64,000 bases of DNA from Providencia manganoxydans (GCF_016618195.1 NZ_CP067099.1:620001-684000), one strand, 5' to 3'; shown: positions 8,896-18,291, numbered from the stretch's first letter. Numbers and translations are program-made. Notes: a model not told the origin generated them from the sequence alone.

Positions 8896-9791
8896 ATGAA
8901 TGGCCATTATTACTGTTTACGTTTTTGATGCAAACCTCTATTGGTCTAACTTTAATGTTAGTTCTCTCCGCTAAAAAATTAGCGGGTTTATTCGAGCGGG
9001 GGATTAGTCGTTCATTTTTACTTGGTTACCTTTTTGTTGGTTGTGTTTTTGCTGGAATAGGATTGATTTCTTCAATTACTCATTTAGGTGTGCCACTTAA
9101 TGCACCAAACTCGTTGTTGAATATTTTCTCGTCTTGGCTCAGTCGGGAAGTGGTATTGACTGCGACTTACTTTACCTTTTTAGGATTGGCATTTTTATGG
9201 GCATGGTTTAAGAAAGAGTTCTCTTATCCATTATTGAGTTTAGCAGCTGTCGCTGGGCTATGTGATGTTTATGCAATGGCATCGATTTATCGTTATACAT
9301 CAATGCTAGTATGGATGAGTGATAATACTTATCTAATGTTTTATGGCGCTACATTCACACTGGGGGCGGCTGGATATTATTTATTAGTTAATTTGTTGCT
9401 AAAGTATAAGCAAGAGAATGTCGTTAAACATTTACCTTACCAATGGGGGTGGGGTCTGTGTGCCGTTATTAGTGCCAGTTTATTTATTAGACTGTTATAT
9501 CAACCTTATTATGAACGTTATCTGGCCGATACTTCGTATAATAATGAATCAATTACGTTTCCGATTTCCTCCATTGAGGCTTATCAAGATATCGCTTCAT
9601 TACGGCTAGTCGGTTGGGGGATAGCAATAGTTGCAGTATTTGTGCTTGGATATAGCGTGTTCCTTCGAACTAAAACTCATCTAGGTAATGTAGCTACTGT
9701 GAGTCGTCAGAAATTTTTAGTATTGGGATGCTGTGGCGCTATTGTAGGGGAGTTTATGCTGCGTTACTGTTTTTATTATATTCATATTTAA
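8892..9791 (+). CDS. DmsC-type membrane anchor subunit
   Basis: The 299-residue product is hydrophobic throughout, with about eight membrane segments. It begins NEWPLLLFTFLMQTSIG, which matches the opening of the DmsC family (quinol oxidation and anchoring of the A and B subunits). Conserved-looking parts include SSITHLGVPLNAPNS and SWLSREVVL. It overlaps the Fe-S subunit gene by four bases and is followed after 36 bases by the dedicated chaperone gene. Its function is inferred from family and operon position. Confidence 0.9.
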   Translation: MNEWPLLLFTFLMQTSIGLTLMLVLSAKKLAGLFERGISRSFLLGYLFVGCVFAGIGLISSITHLGVPLNAPNSLLNIFSSWLSREVVLTATYFTFLGLAFLWAWFKKEFSYPLLSLAAVAGLCDVYAMASIYRYTSMLVWMSDNTYLMFYGATFTLGAAGYYLLVNLLLKYKQENVVKHLPYQWGWGLCAVISASLFIRLLYQPYYERYLADTSYNNESITFPISSIEAYQDIASLRLVGWGIAIVAVFVLGYSVFLRTKTHLGNVATVSRQKFLVLGCCGAIVGEFMLRYCFYYIHI

Positions 9792-9827
9792 CATTAATAG
9801 TGGCTTTAAAAGGTTTAGACGTTTCTT

Positions 9828-10397
9828 ATGATCCATTTTTCGCATTATGCTGCGGCTTTTAACCTACTAGGGACTTGTTATTTATTTGCACCAAGTGATG
9901 AAACAAGTCATAGTGCACTGAATTTTTTTAAGACGGAAAATTTTGCAGAGCAGTGGCCTTGTAAAATAGGTAACTCATTGAGTCAACAAATTAAAAGTGC
10001 ACTAGAAATCAATTTTGAACAATTAAATACTCAGTGGGTAGAGTTATTTATTGGTCCTAATAGTTTACCGGCTCCTCCTTGGGGATCGGTGTATTTAGAT
10101 CCTGAAGGTGTGCTGCATGGATCATCAACAGTTGCACTAAGTGAGTTTTTAAAACGAGAAAGATTAAAATTACAGACTAATTATCCTGAACCCTCAGATC
10201 ACATAGGATTAATGTTATTTCAAGCTGCCGTTCTTGCTTCAGAAATACGAGAAAAGGCATTAATTGAGTTACTTGATGCACATTTAGGGACTTGGTTACC
10301 GTTATTTGCAACACAATTTAATCGTGTTGTTGATAGCCCATTTTATACAGCTCTGACAGAGTTAACATTAGTTACTGTTAATCAATGTCGCCGATAG
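9828..10397 (+). CDS. TorD/DmsD-family redox enzyme maturation chaperone
   Basis: The 189-residue all-helical protein contains the family signature APPWGSVYLDPEGVLHG (around residues 83-98) and the later SDHIGLMLFQAAVLASE helix, both typical of DmsD/TorD chaperones. Such proteins bind the Tat signal peptide of the catalytic subunit in the cytoplasm until cofactor insertion is complete. It is the last gene of the operon, 36 bases after the anchor, and is followed by a clear bidirectional terminator. No convincing ribosome binding site is visible before the ATG, so low expression is plausible. Confidence 0.86.
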   Translation: MIHFSHYAAAFNLLGTCYLFAPSDETSHSALNFFKTENFAEQWPCKIGNSLSQQIKSALEINFEQLNTQWVELFIGPNSLPAPPWGSVYLDPEGVLHGSSTVALSEFLKRERLKLQTNYPEPSDHIGLMLFQAAVLASEIREKALIELLDAHLGTWLPLFATQFNRVVDSPFYTALTELTLVTVNQCRR

Positions 10398-10414
10398 TTC
10401 TATGATGAATAAGT

Positions 10415-10450
10415 AAACGGGAGAAATTCCATCGCTCCCGTTTTAATTTT
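10415..10450. terminator. Bidirectional intrinsic terminator
   Basis: The inverted repeat AAACGGGAG (10415-10423) / CTCCCGTTT (10435-10443) is followed by TTAATTTTA on the plus strand and preceded by A-rich sequence for the minus strand. It lies between the convergent reductase operon and the porin gene. Confidence 0.8.
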
Positions 10451-10474
10451 ATTTATGGACTAAATAATTTTAAG

Positions 10475-11863
10475 TTAAAAAATAGTAAACGGAGCTATCA
10501 CAGCAAATTTAATATCTTTTTCATCTTGGAAGACATTATTATAACCACCACCCCAACTTGGAATATTGGAATGGTTATCATAGCGTGTATAGTGCAGTTT
10601 AAATGTTGTGTCTTTCGCTTTTCCTGATTGGATGGTATACATAATATCAAAATTCCATGCACTTTCAGTGAGACGTTTATTTGGATCTACACTAGAGGTA
10701 ATATTTGTATTCGGTTTTGCATCCCAACCATGAATATATGATGTTCCGACTTTCCAACCAGCAAGATCCCAATTGGTTAAATCGTACGTTACACCAGCAA
10801 ATAAGGCTTTTTCACCATCGGCGTTAAAGTCTGAGCGGCCATCCCACCAAATATCTAACCGACCATTAGAAGAGCCATAATGATTAGTTAAACGTTGTAA
10901 AAAGTAGCCCATCCGACCCGGTGAATGGATCATGGTTCCTTCTAGACGAAAATCAAATGAGTCATAAGTATAACCGAGAGTTAAGGCTTGTAACCATGCA
11001 AAGCCATCATATACATCGTTGACCCCGCCGCTATTGTCTTTGTCATTTGCACCATAAAACTGATAGGACAGTCTGAGATCTCGTTCAGCGAGAGGGAAGG
11101 CATAAGACAATTTACCAAAGTACTGTTCCATATAATCTGGCGCTTCGCCCACTGCGGCTTCTAATACCAATTTATTTTTAGCGTCATATTTGACGCCTAA
11201 TGAATGCAGGTAATCAATTGGGGTTGAGCCATCAGCCATACGGAAATCATACATTGTGGTATACCATGGTGCTTTATACTCATCTGTCCACATGTAGGAA
11301 ATGTTAAATTTACCATTTGAGTCAGCATCAAACTCAGCACCTAATTCAGCTCCTCGATATGTGCCAGGCAAAAAACTCCAGTTAGGTGCCAGCAATGTTT
11401 GCCCTGCGGGTTGTATATAACCTACATTAGCCCAAAATGGTCCGGCTTTTAATTTGGTTGCTGCTTTGGTGAATGTAAATCCACTACGGTCACCTTTCCA
11501 TTTTTCATCCCAAACCGTTTTTGCATCGCTAAGACCAATTTCATTTGGGGCCGCAGGGCCAGCATTAGAAAGCTCAAACGCGTAAAAACCTGTGAAATCG
11601 AAACCAATAAAATCTTGAATATATCCAGATGAAAAATCTAAGGCAACATTCGCTGAAGAATGCTTTAAGTTATCTGAGTATTTATTGGTTGTAGTGTCTT
11701 TTCTTGAGCGATCTCTTTGCCAATAATAAATACCACCTTTTAATGTTGAATCTTCAAAAAAAGGTTCTGCATTGATTTTTGGAATATAGCAGGATGCAGT
11801 TAATATCGAAAATATCTCTAATGCTAATAGCTTTTTAGTATGCTTGCTCATTGAATTAGCCAT
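10475..11863 (-). CDS. chiP: OprD-family outer-membrane porin, chitoporin-like
   Basis: The 462-residue product has a signal peptide and then STLKGGIYYWQRDRSRKD. It also contains VGYIQPAGQTLLAPNWSF, SNGRLDIWWDGRSDFNADG and a C-terminal IKFAVIAPFTIF ending in Phe. These stretches closely match what I recall of E. coli ChiP (YbfM), the chito-oligosaccharide channel. The start at 11863 has GAGGAAT upstream. There is no chiQ lipoprotein gene next to it. Instead the gene diverges from an operon of unknown function, so it may supply that pathway; its substrate here could differ from chitosugars. The family is secure, the substrate is not. Confidence 0.85.
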   Translation of the reverse strand: MANSMSKHTKKLLALEIFSILTASCYIPKINAEPFFEDSTLKGGIYYWQRDRSRKDTTTNKYSDNLKHSSANVALDFSSGYIQDFIGFDFTGFYAFELSNAGPAAPNEIGLSDAKTVWDEKWKGDRSGFTFTKAATKLKAGPFWANVGYIQPAGQTLLAPNWSFLPGTYRGAELGAEFDADSNGKFNISYMWTDEYKAPWYTTMYDFRMADGSTPIDYLHSLGVKYDAKNKLVLEAAVGEAPDYMEQYFGKLSYAFPLAERDLRLSYQFYGANDKDNSGGVNDVYDGFAWLQALTLGYTYDSFDFRLEGTMIHSPGRMGYFLQRLTNHYGSSNGRLDIWWDGRSDFNADGEKALFAGVTYDLTNWDLAGWKVGTSYIHGWDAKPNTNITSSVDPNKRLTESAWNFDIMYTIQSGKAKDTTFKLHYTRYDNHSNIPSWGGGYNNVFQDEKDIKFAVIAPFTIF

Positions 11864-12359
11864 TCTTTATTCCTCAATATCTCTTGAGTTAATTAATTTT
11901 TATTTTATATATATAGGAGGTGGGCAATAACTTAATAAAATATTATTCCCATAATAGTTATATTTTTTGTCAGAAATTAAGCAATCTGAAAATGTCTATT
12001 TTAGTATGATAAATGCGGTTAGTTGATAAATGTATTGAAAGTTAGTCATTATACTTGCTTTAATAAGATAAAGTGGATTTTTGTTCTGTTTAGATGATTA
12101 TGTATAGACTTTATGCTTAAATATTATTTCTATTCTTTGTTTTTTAAATGAATTTAATTTTTTTTGTTATTTATAAATGTCAATGAGAAACAATTAATAG
12201 AGCTAAGATAATAAAATAATATGTTCTTTTTTTATGTGATTGACTGTCAATGTTTTCCAATGTGTCGCATAAGGACAAAAAAATGTCATCTTCAGCTATT
12301 AAATAAAGAAAAAATTCATATATATATTAATGAAAATAAAAATTAACCAAGGGTTTTAT
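11864..12359. other. Divergent intergenic region, about 500 bases
   Basis: This very AT-rich stretch separates the porin gene (minus) from the MFS operon (plus). No gene is evident. The only clear structured site is the palindrome at 12239-12251. A GTCGCATAAGGAC block (12264-12276) follows it. The length would allow separate promoters and a long porin leader; E. coli chiP is controlled through its leader by a small RNA. Confidence 0.5.
12239..12251. promoter_or_regulatory. Perfect 13-base palindrome, candidate operator
   Basis: ATTGAC-T-GTCAAT is a perfect 6-1-6 inverted repeat, 108 bases before the MFS start and about 375 before the porin start. It also contains TTGACT, a good -35 match, but no clear -10 box follows at the right distance. 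It could be the site of the AraC regulator encoded at the far end of the operon or of another dimeric repressor. Confidence 0.35.
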
Positions 12360-13565
12360 ATGAGCGAATCAGTCGGATCTATAAAGTCACACAGATTACC
12401 ATTAGTAACATGGAAAATATATTTAGCACCTATAATTGGTGGTGTATTTATACCTATGATGTTTTTATGGGCGCCTTTAATATCTATACAGATGGATAAA
12501 GAACTTGGATTTTCGCCTGAAAAGGTGGGCTTTATTTATATGATTGAAATATTAACAGGTATGACAGCGAATATATTGGCTTTCTTCTGGTTAAAAACTA
12601 AGATTAATTGGTATCATATATTTGTTGCGATGATTTACTTGACAGCAATATTGAATATAATTTCTGGTTTTCTAATTAAAGATCATTTTAATTTATATAT
12701 AGCAGTAAGGATTTTAGCCGCAATATCAGGCTCTACAATTTTTATTATTACCAATTCAAGTATGGCATTGTTACCAAATTCGTACCGAGCATTTAGTATC
12801 TCTTTGTTTAGTCAGATTATTTTAGGTAGTTTGGGGCTGTTTATACTTCCTTTATTTCTTGGTGAATATGGCATATTTTCTGTTTATCTTTTTGTATCGA
12901 TACTGCTAGTTTGTGTATTGCCATTAACAAAAGGTATTGATTCAATTTGGCGTATGAAAGAAGAAAATATCTTCAAGGAAAAATCACAATCACAGCAAGG
13001 AATTGAACCTCGTTCTTATGCAATAAGAAAAGATATGTACTTATGCCTCGCAGGTATTTTTCTATTTAACCTTGTAGTTGCTGGTGTATGGACATTTATT
13101 GGTGGGTATTTAACATCATTAAATGTAGAGCTATCCGTTGTTTATAATGTCCTAGGTTCATCCAGTATGGTTGGGATATTAGGTGCAGGGACATCTATTT
13201 TGTTCAGTAAAAAAGTGAATTTTGTTATTGTAACTTGCTTTATATTCTTAATTGCTTCTGTTTTGGCAATGTACATGAATATTAATGTTTTACTGGTTAT
13301 TGTTAGTTGTTATGCATTTAAATATATCTGGACATTGATTTTACCTTTTACAATGAGTATTGCAGCAGAGTATGAAGTTGATGGAAATACGATGAACCTT
13401 GTTTCATTATCATTAGGCTTAGGAATAGCATTAGGACCAATGCTTAGTGGTATGTTTATCGAAAGAGTTAGCTTTTCTTCAATGTTTCTATTCAATCTTA
13501 TAATGCTGATAATCTCTATGGCCATCATTATGAAAATTATATTTAAATCAAGTAAAAATAAATAA
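12360..13565 (+). CDS. Major facilitator superfamily transporter
   Basis: The 401-residue protein has about twelve hydrophobic segments and a central hydrophilic loop around residues 205-220 (EENIFKEKSQSQQGIEPRS), the usual MFS architecture. Recognisable elements are IIGGVFIPMMFLWAPLIS in helix 1 and SLGLGIALGPMLSGMFIE near helix 11. The ATG at 12360 is chosen because AAGGG lies just before it; an upstream in-frame ATG at 12330 has no such site. It is the first gene of a tightly spaced operon (12 bases to the next gene) and presumably imports the compound that the operon processes. I do not recognise a subfamily with known substrate. Confidence 0.85.
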   Translation: MSESVGSIKSHRLPLVTWKIYLAPIIGGVFIPMMFLWAPLISIQMDKELGFSPEKVGFIYMIEILTGMTANILAFFWLKTKINWYHIFVAMIYLTAILNIISGFLIKDHFNLYIAVRILAAISGSTIFIITNSSMALLPNSYRAFSISLFSQIILGSLGLFILPLFLGEYGIFSVYLFVSILLVCVLPLTKGIDSIWRMKEENIFKEKSQSQQGIEPRSYAIRKDMYLCLAGIFLFNLVVAGVWTFIGGYLTSLNVELSVVYNVLGSSSMVGILGAGTSILFSKKVNFVIVTCFIFLIASVLAMYMNINVLLVIVSCYAFKYIWTLILPFTMSIAAEYEVDGNTMNLVSLSLGLGIALGPMLSGMFIERVSFSSMFLFNLIMLIISMAIIMKIIFKSSKNK

Positions 13566-13577
13566 GGCCTAATACTA

Positions 13578-15350
13578 ATGAAAGAAAATTTAAATAATTA
13601 TCATGTTCATACGACATGGCAAGAAGTATTAAATGGTATCTCACTTAAAGACAAAAAATATTTAATTACGGGAGCTAACATTGGTTTAGGAAAGGAATCT
13701 GCTAAAGCAATACTAAGTCATGATGGCTGCGTTATACTGACTGTACGAACAGAAGAAAAGAAACAAACACTTTATGAAGAATTAATTTCACAATTTGACT
13801 CAAGTTTATTTGAAATTCGATTACTTGATTTAGCTTCACTGGCAGATATCCGTCGTTTTACTAAGGAGTTGCAATTAGAAAGTACTAAGTTAGATGGTGT
13901 ACTTGGTAATGCCGGAATTATGGCGACGGATTTTAAATATACAGTCGATGGATTTGAACAACAATTTGGTGTTAATCATTTAGGGCATTTTGTTTTAATT
14001 AATCGGCTGACTGCTTGTTTATTAAAAGGCGCGCGAATTGTAATGATGACATCGGGGGCGCACCGCCTAAGCAATGTTGATTTAGTCGATCCTAATTTCA
14101 ATCATCGTGAATATAGCCGCTGGACAGCTTATGGTCAGTCTAAATCAGCGAATGTGTTATTTGCGTTTGAATTTGATCGGCGCTGGAAAGACTATAATGT
14201 CCGCGCATTTGCTGTAGCTCCTGGTATTGTGCTGGATACCAATCTTCATTTGCATTTACAACATGATGATTTTAATGAATTGGCGGAGAAACAAGACACT
14301 GACAAAGTCCCTGTGAAATCATTGCAGGCGGGGGTAGCAACCCAAATCATGGCACTTTGCCATCCTGAATTTGCTAATAAAGGCGGGATTTTCTTAGAGC
14401 ATTGTAATTACTCTCAAGTTAATGGCGATACTCGCCAAGGAACAGGGGTCATTCCATGGGTTTTAGATACGGAATTTGGGAAAAAACTTTGGCAACTGTC
14501 AGAAGAAATGGTCAATGAAGTCTTTCCTGAAACGGCTAAGCTTGCCTATGAAATTAGTTACGGAGAACTTGCACATAATCGATTACCTCAAAGCCAGAAA
14601 TTGGAGCTGACAGGTATTGAATTTAAAACTGAAGATTCGATTATCGAAATGTTCTTTGAACAGGAGACTTGCACGATAGAAGGGTATCATCACCCTGAGG
14701 TTTCAATTCCTTCTATCGCTAATTATGAGTTGATTGAAGTTCGTGATAACTTGTTTTTTGTCGATCTTTTATTTACTGAAAATACAGAGATCACTGCATC
14801 AATAGCGATAGATTTTAAAACCAATAAGGCACTGTTTGTGTTGACACGTTATCAACCAGCGAGTACGCCTGACCAAAATGCCCCTATACCACTAAAATTA
14901 GCCTCGAATTATCAACAGTATTTTACGCCAGCGATTGTATTAACGGGGAATCATCAAGTTGAACACAGCCAATATCCTCATATTACAAAAGATTTAATCG
15001 GGAGCCGATCGTTATATTGTTACTCGACTTCAATACCTACCGTTTATGAGCATATTTATATTAATTCACACTGGTATTGTTATAACGTGATTAACGGAAT
15101 AAGAAAGGGGGATGGGGGCTGCGATCGAGTTAGTTACTATAAATTTGATGATTCAATTTATGTGGTGACTTGGCGAGAGCTACTTATCGACCTATCTTTT
15201 GTATTTGTTTATGACCTTGATAATAAAACCACCACAGGGAAAGGTTGGGGAAATCTTTCTGACGTCAATAAGATGATCAACATACCTGCTGGCGCTCATA
15301 TTATTTCGCTTAACTCGTTGAATTATCCATTGAATTATATTCCAACCTAA
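13578..15350 (+). CDS. Fusion protein: short-chain dehydrogenase domain plus MoaF domain
   Basis: Residues about 25-320 form a short-chain dehydrogenase/reductase. The cofactor loop is TGANIGLGKE (31-40), then LGNAGIM (109-115), catalytic Ser159, and Tyr185-Gly-Gln-Ser-Lys189. Residues about 335-590 match the MoaF family: TKDLIG, then YEHIYINS, then NGIRKGDGGCD and TWREL. In Klebsiella, MoaE (an SDR) and MoaF are encoded together in the monoamine regulon; here the two activities appear on one chain. That link is from knowledge of the families. The reaction is unknown; NAD(P)-dependent alcohol/ketone or imine chemistry is likely for the first half. The second half resembles the separate protein at 19365-20153. 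Confidence 0.82.
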   Translation: MKENLNNYHVHTTWQEVLNGISLKDKKYLITGANIGLGKESAKAILSHDGCVILTVRTEEKKQTLYEELISQFDSSLFEIRLLDLASLADIRRFTKELQLESTKLDGVLGNAGIMATDFKYTVDGFEQQFGVNHLGHFVLINRLTACLLKGARIVMMTSGAHRLSNVDLVDPNFNHREYSRWTAYGQSKSANVLFAFEFDRRWKDYNVRAFAVAPGIVLDTNLHLHLQHDDFNELAEKQDTDKVPVKSLQAGVATQIMALCHPEFANKGGIFLEHCNYSQVNGDTRQGTGVIPWVLDTEFGKKLWQLSEEMVNEVFPETAKLAYEISYGELAHNRLPQSQKLELTGIEFKTEDSIIEMFFEQETCTIEGYHHPEVSIPSIANYELIEVRDNLFFVDLLFTENTEITASIAIDFKTNKALFVLTRYQPASTPDQNAPIPLKLASNYQQYFTPAIVLTGNHQVEHSQYPHITKDLIGSRSLYCYSTSIPTVYEHIYINSHWYCYNVINGIRKGDGGCDRVSYYKFDDSIYVVTWRELLIDLSFVFVYDLDNKTTTGKGWGNLSDVNKMINIPAGAHIISLNSLNYPLNYIPT

Positions 15351-15361
15351 GGTGATAAATA

Positions 15362-17026
15362 ATGAGTCAGGGAGTTGATTTAGTAATTATTAATGCAAAA
15401 GTTGCTACGGTGGATAAAGATTTTTCATTTGCAGAAGCTATCGCTATTCTAAAAGGCAGGATTGTAGCTGTCGGTAGTAATGAGGCAATTAAACGAAAAA
15501 TAGGCCATCAAACTCGTGTTATTGATGCAGATAATAAACTAGTTTTACCCGCAGTTCATGATGCGCATATCCATGCTACGCATACAGGTATGTTGATTTC
15601 AGGAGACTTTTTAAATCTATTTGAAAGTAAAACAAAATGTGATTTTGATAAGCAGCTAGATGCTCATTTATGCACCGAAAAAAATAGGGATTGGATATAC
15701 GGCATTGGATGCCAATTTGAGCTCAGTGATGAAAATAACCAAAGCTTTAGTCTTAGTAAATCATATTTAACTGATCGAATACCAGAAAAAATGGCAAGTT
15801 TTAGTGATTTTAGCTTGCATAATTTAATTGTAAATCAGAGTGTTATTGATAAGCTTGAAATGAATCTGACCAATTTGCCAAGGGAAGTAGGGCGAGTAGG
15901 TTTAGACGATCAAGGTGATTTGAATGGAATTATTTTTGAATGGGGAGCAATGAATCTTGTTGGTAAACATCTCCCCCAGTTATCCGATGAAGAGCTTAAA
16001 AAGTATATTTTATTGGTTCAAAGACATTTATTACAAAATGGGATCACTAGCTATACCGATATTTTAGGACCTGGTGGTGAGCATTTATTTCATGGCGCAT
16101 GGAGTAGTCGAATTATTCAATTATATAAGGAACTCCATGATGAAAATAAATTATTGGCTCGAGTCAGCGTCGATCTTTTTGCGGCTAAAGATGGGATCCA
16201 TAGTTTTGAGCATATTATAGCTGGCATTGAAGAATTTGAGTTTCCTGTTGGCCTTGATAAATCATGGTTAAAAATTGATACCATCAAATTGTTTGGCGAT
16301 AGTTCACCCTGTATTAGAACTGCCTGTAATGGCTATCATGGTGAATTAACATTTTCAGGTAATAATATTGAACAACAAATAGCAGAGCTCAAAAAAACAA
16401 TAATTGAATTGCATTGCTTAGGCTGGCAGGTTGGGATCCATGCTATAGGGGGGAAAACGATTGATGCCGCGATCGATGCTTTTTCTTATGCAGAAAAAAT
16501 AATGCCTAATAAAGATCTGCGCCATTTTATTATTCATGGTGATGATCTCACTATAAATAATGCAAAAATAATGGCGAAAAATAATATTTTGCTTTCCTGT
16601 CAACCTGTTGCCGGTTATAGCATTATCGACGGTATTAAACAGCTCATTCCTGATGAATACAATGCTAAGTTATTTGATTGGCAGTCATATATTAATGAAG
16701 GAGTTACTGTGGCGGCGGGATCAGATGCCTGTTGTTTCCCGTTTAATTGGTTAGAAGGGCTTGAATTTACAGTTACGCGCAGAGCAAAAAACAATAAAGT
16801 TTATCAAGCTGAATTAGCTTGCAATATTGAAGATGCTATTCGTATGTATACGATAAATGGCGCTATTCAAGAACATTTAGAAGATGAGCTTGGCTCTATC
16901 GAAATTGGTAAATTTGCCGATATACAAATACTGAGTCACGACATATTTACCATCCCTCCCGATCAAATAGGAAAAACAAAAGTAGTGACAACTATTTGTA
17001 ATGGAAAAGTGGTTTACGAGCGGTAA
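15362..17026 (+). CDS. YtcJ-type metal-dependent amidohydrolase
   Basis: The 554-residue protein is of usual length for the YtcJ/N-substituted formamide deformylase family. It has a small N-terminal beta-sandwich (VDLVIINAKVATVD) and the metal motif HDAHIHA (His69, His71). Further family marks are TIKLFGDSSPCIRTA, GIHAIGG, HFIIHGDDL and AAGSDACCFPFNW, which supplies the late Asp. The C-terminus is ADIQILSHDIF. Such enzymes hydrolyse amide, formamide or carbamate bonds. It starts 11 bases after the SDR-MoaF gene. The sequence GCGGTAAGCCGCTTTT across its stop codon could form a small hairpin before the next gene. Confidence 0.85.
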   Translation: MSQGVDLVIINAKVATVDKDFSFAEAIAILKGRIVAVGSNEAIKRKIGHQTRVIDADNKLVLPAVHDAHIHATHTGMLISGDFLNLFESKTKCDFDKQLDAHLCTEKNRDWIYGIGCQFELSDENNQSFSLSKSYLTDRIPEKMASFSDFSLHNLIVNQSVIDKLEMNLTNLPREVGRVGLDDQGDLNGIIFEWGAMNLVGKHLPQLSDEELKKYILLVQRHLLQNGITSYTDILGPGGEHLFHGAWSSRIIQLYKELHDENKLLARVSVDLFAAKDGIHSFEHIIAGIEEFEFPVGLDKSWLKIDTIKLFGDSSPCIRTACNGYHGELTFSGNNIEQQIAELKKTIIELHCLGWQVGIHAIGGKTIDAAIDAFSYAEKIMPNKDLRHFIIHGDDLTINNAKIMAKNNILLSCQPVAGYSIIDGIKQLIPDEYNAKLFDWQSYINEGVTVAAGSDACCFPFNWLEGLEFTVTRRAKNNKVYQAELACNIEDAIRMYTINGAIQEHLEDELGSIEIGKFADIQILSHDIFTIPPDQIGKTKVVTTICNGKVVYER

Positions 17027-17082
17027 GCCGCTTTTATACCGTTAAAAAGTCTTGAATTTCACTATTTTTTAGAGGAGGGATT

Positions 17083-18222
17083 ATGCTTTGTACGATTAAA
17101 AATCCAGCAATTAAAACGGGCTTTTTTTATCATGAATATTGTTTATGGGGCCGTAGCCATAAATCGTCGCCTTTAGGACACAATCAAATGAATTGGCTGC
17201 AACCTTTTGCAACTAATGAATTTGGTGCTAGTTCTGCAAGTTGTGTGCGTCGATTTAAATCATTAATTGATATTAGTGGTATGAAAGATCATTTATTTAC
17301 CAGTAGTGGCGTACCAATTACTTATAATGACGCAGCTCGAGTGCACACAGAAGAGTATTTAAATAATTTTATTGAGTTGAGTGAAAATGAGGGAGGAGAA
17401 CTCGGCTTACAAGCTGCTTTCGGTCCTGGAAGTTATCAAATTGCATTATTATCAGCTGGACAAGCAAAAGCTGCGGTTCATCATGTTATGCAAGGTTCAT
17501 TAAATAGAGCTTATGCTGTTTGTGTTCCTGCGGGACATCATGCTTTACCTGATAAAGCGATGGGAGCCACGTATCTCGCAAATAGCAGCATTGCGGCTAA
17601 ATATGCCTTGGAATGTTTAGGGGCAAACAAAGTTGCCATATTAGATTGGGATGTTCACCATGGAAATGGCACTCAAGCCATTTTTTATGATGATAATAAA
17701 GTTCTCACAATATCAATGCATCAAGATAATTGTTTCCCAATTAATTCGGGGGGAGTTGAAGAACAAGGTAGTCGGGAAGGATTAGGTTTTAATATTAATA
17801 TTCCTTTATTACCTGGATGTGGGCACGATGAATATTTATATGCACTAAGAACAATAGTGCTTCCTGCTCTAACCACTTATAAACCTGATATCATTATTGT
17901 TGGTAGTGGATATGATGCAAGCACTTTTGATCCTTTAGGCCATATGCAACTTCATAGCCAAAGTTTTAGAGAAATGATGGAAAGCATTGTGGCTATAGCA
18001 GAGGATATTTGTCACGGGAAAGTCGTGGTTGTTCATGAAGGTGGCTATTCAGAGCACTATGTTCCTTTTTGTGCGTTGGCTGCATTGGAAGGGTTAAGTG
18101 GAATAAAAACGCATGTTATTGATCCTTTTATTTCATTTATTCAACAGCAACGTATTCCAGAAGCATTAAAAGATTTACAAGAAAACCTTATTAATTATCA
18201 GGCTATCAAATTAGGTTTATAA
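17083..18222 (+). CDS. Histone-deacetylase-like (acetylpolyamine amidohydrolase superfamily) hydrolase
   Basis: The 379-residue protein has the full HDAC-fold active site. The His pair is in PAGHHA (His152, His153). Zinc ligands are Asp190 and His192 in DWDVHHGNG and Asp278 in GSGYDAS, and the transition-state Tyr322 is in EGGY. The N-terminal block TGFFYHEYCLWG is typical of bacterial class II HDAC-like proteins. Bacterial members remove acyl groups from small amines such as acetylpolyamines, not from histones. All catalytic residues are kept, so the enzyme should be active. It lies 56 bases after the amidohydrolase and has a good AGAGGAGG site upstream. Confidence 0.88.
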   Translation: MLCTIKNPAIKTGFFYHEYCLWGRSHKSSPLGHNQMNWLQPFATNEFGASSASCVRRFKSLIDISGMKDHLFTSSGVPITYNDAARVHTEEYLNNFIELSENEGGELGLQAAFGPGSYQIALLSAGQAKAAVHHVMQGSLNRAYAVCVPAGHHALPDKAMGATYLANSSIAAKYALECLGANKVAILDWDVHHGNGTQAIFYDDNKVLTISMHQDNCFPINSGGVEEQGSREGLGFNINIPLLPGCGHDEYLYALRTIVLPALTTYKPDIIIVGSGYDASTFDPLGHMQLHSQSFREMMESIVAIAEDICHGKVVVVHEGGYSEHYVPFCALAALEGLSGIKTHVIDPFISFIQQQRIPEALKDLQENLINYQAIKLGL

Positions 18223-18291
18223 ACAATTAAATTCTCGATACTAAAAAAATCGTTCTAGTATTACTCCCATCTATTAATAAGGTGTTTAACC

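Noticed and set aside
17083..18222. Recent eukaryotic origin of the HDAC-like gene
   Set aside because: The N-terminal block and overall pattern are those of bacterial class II HDAC-like hydrolases, and base composition fits the neighbours.
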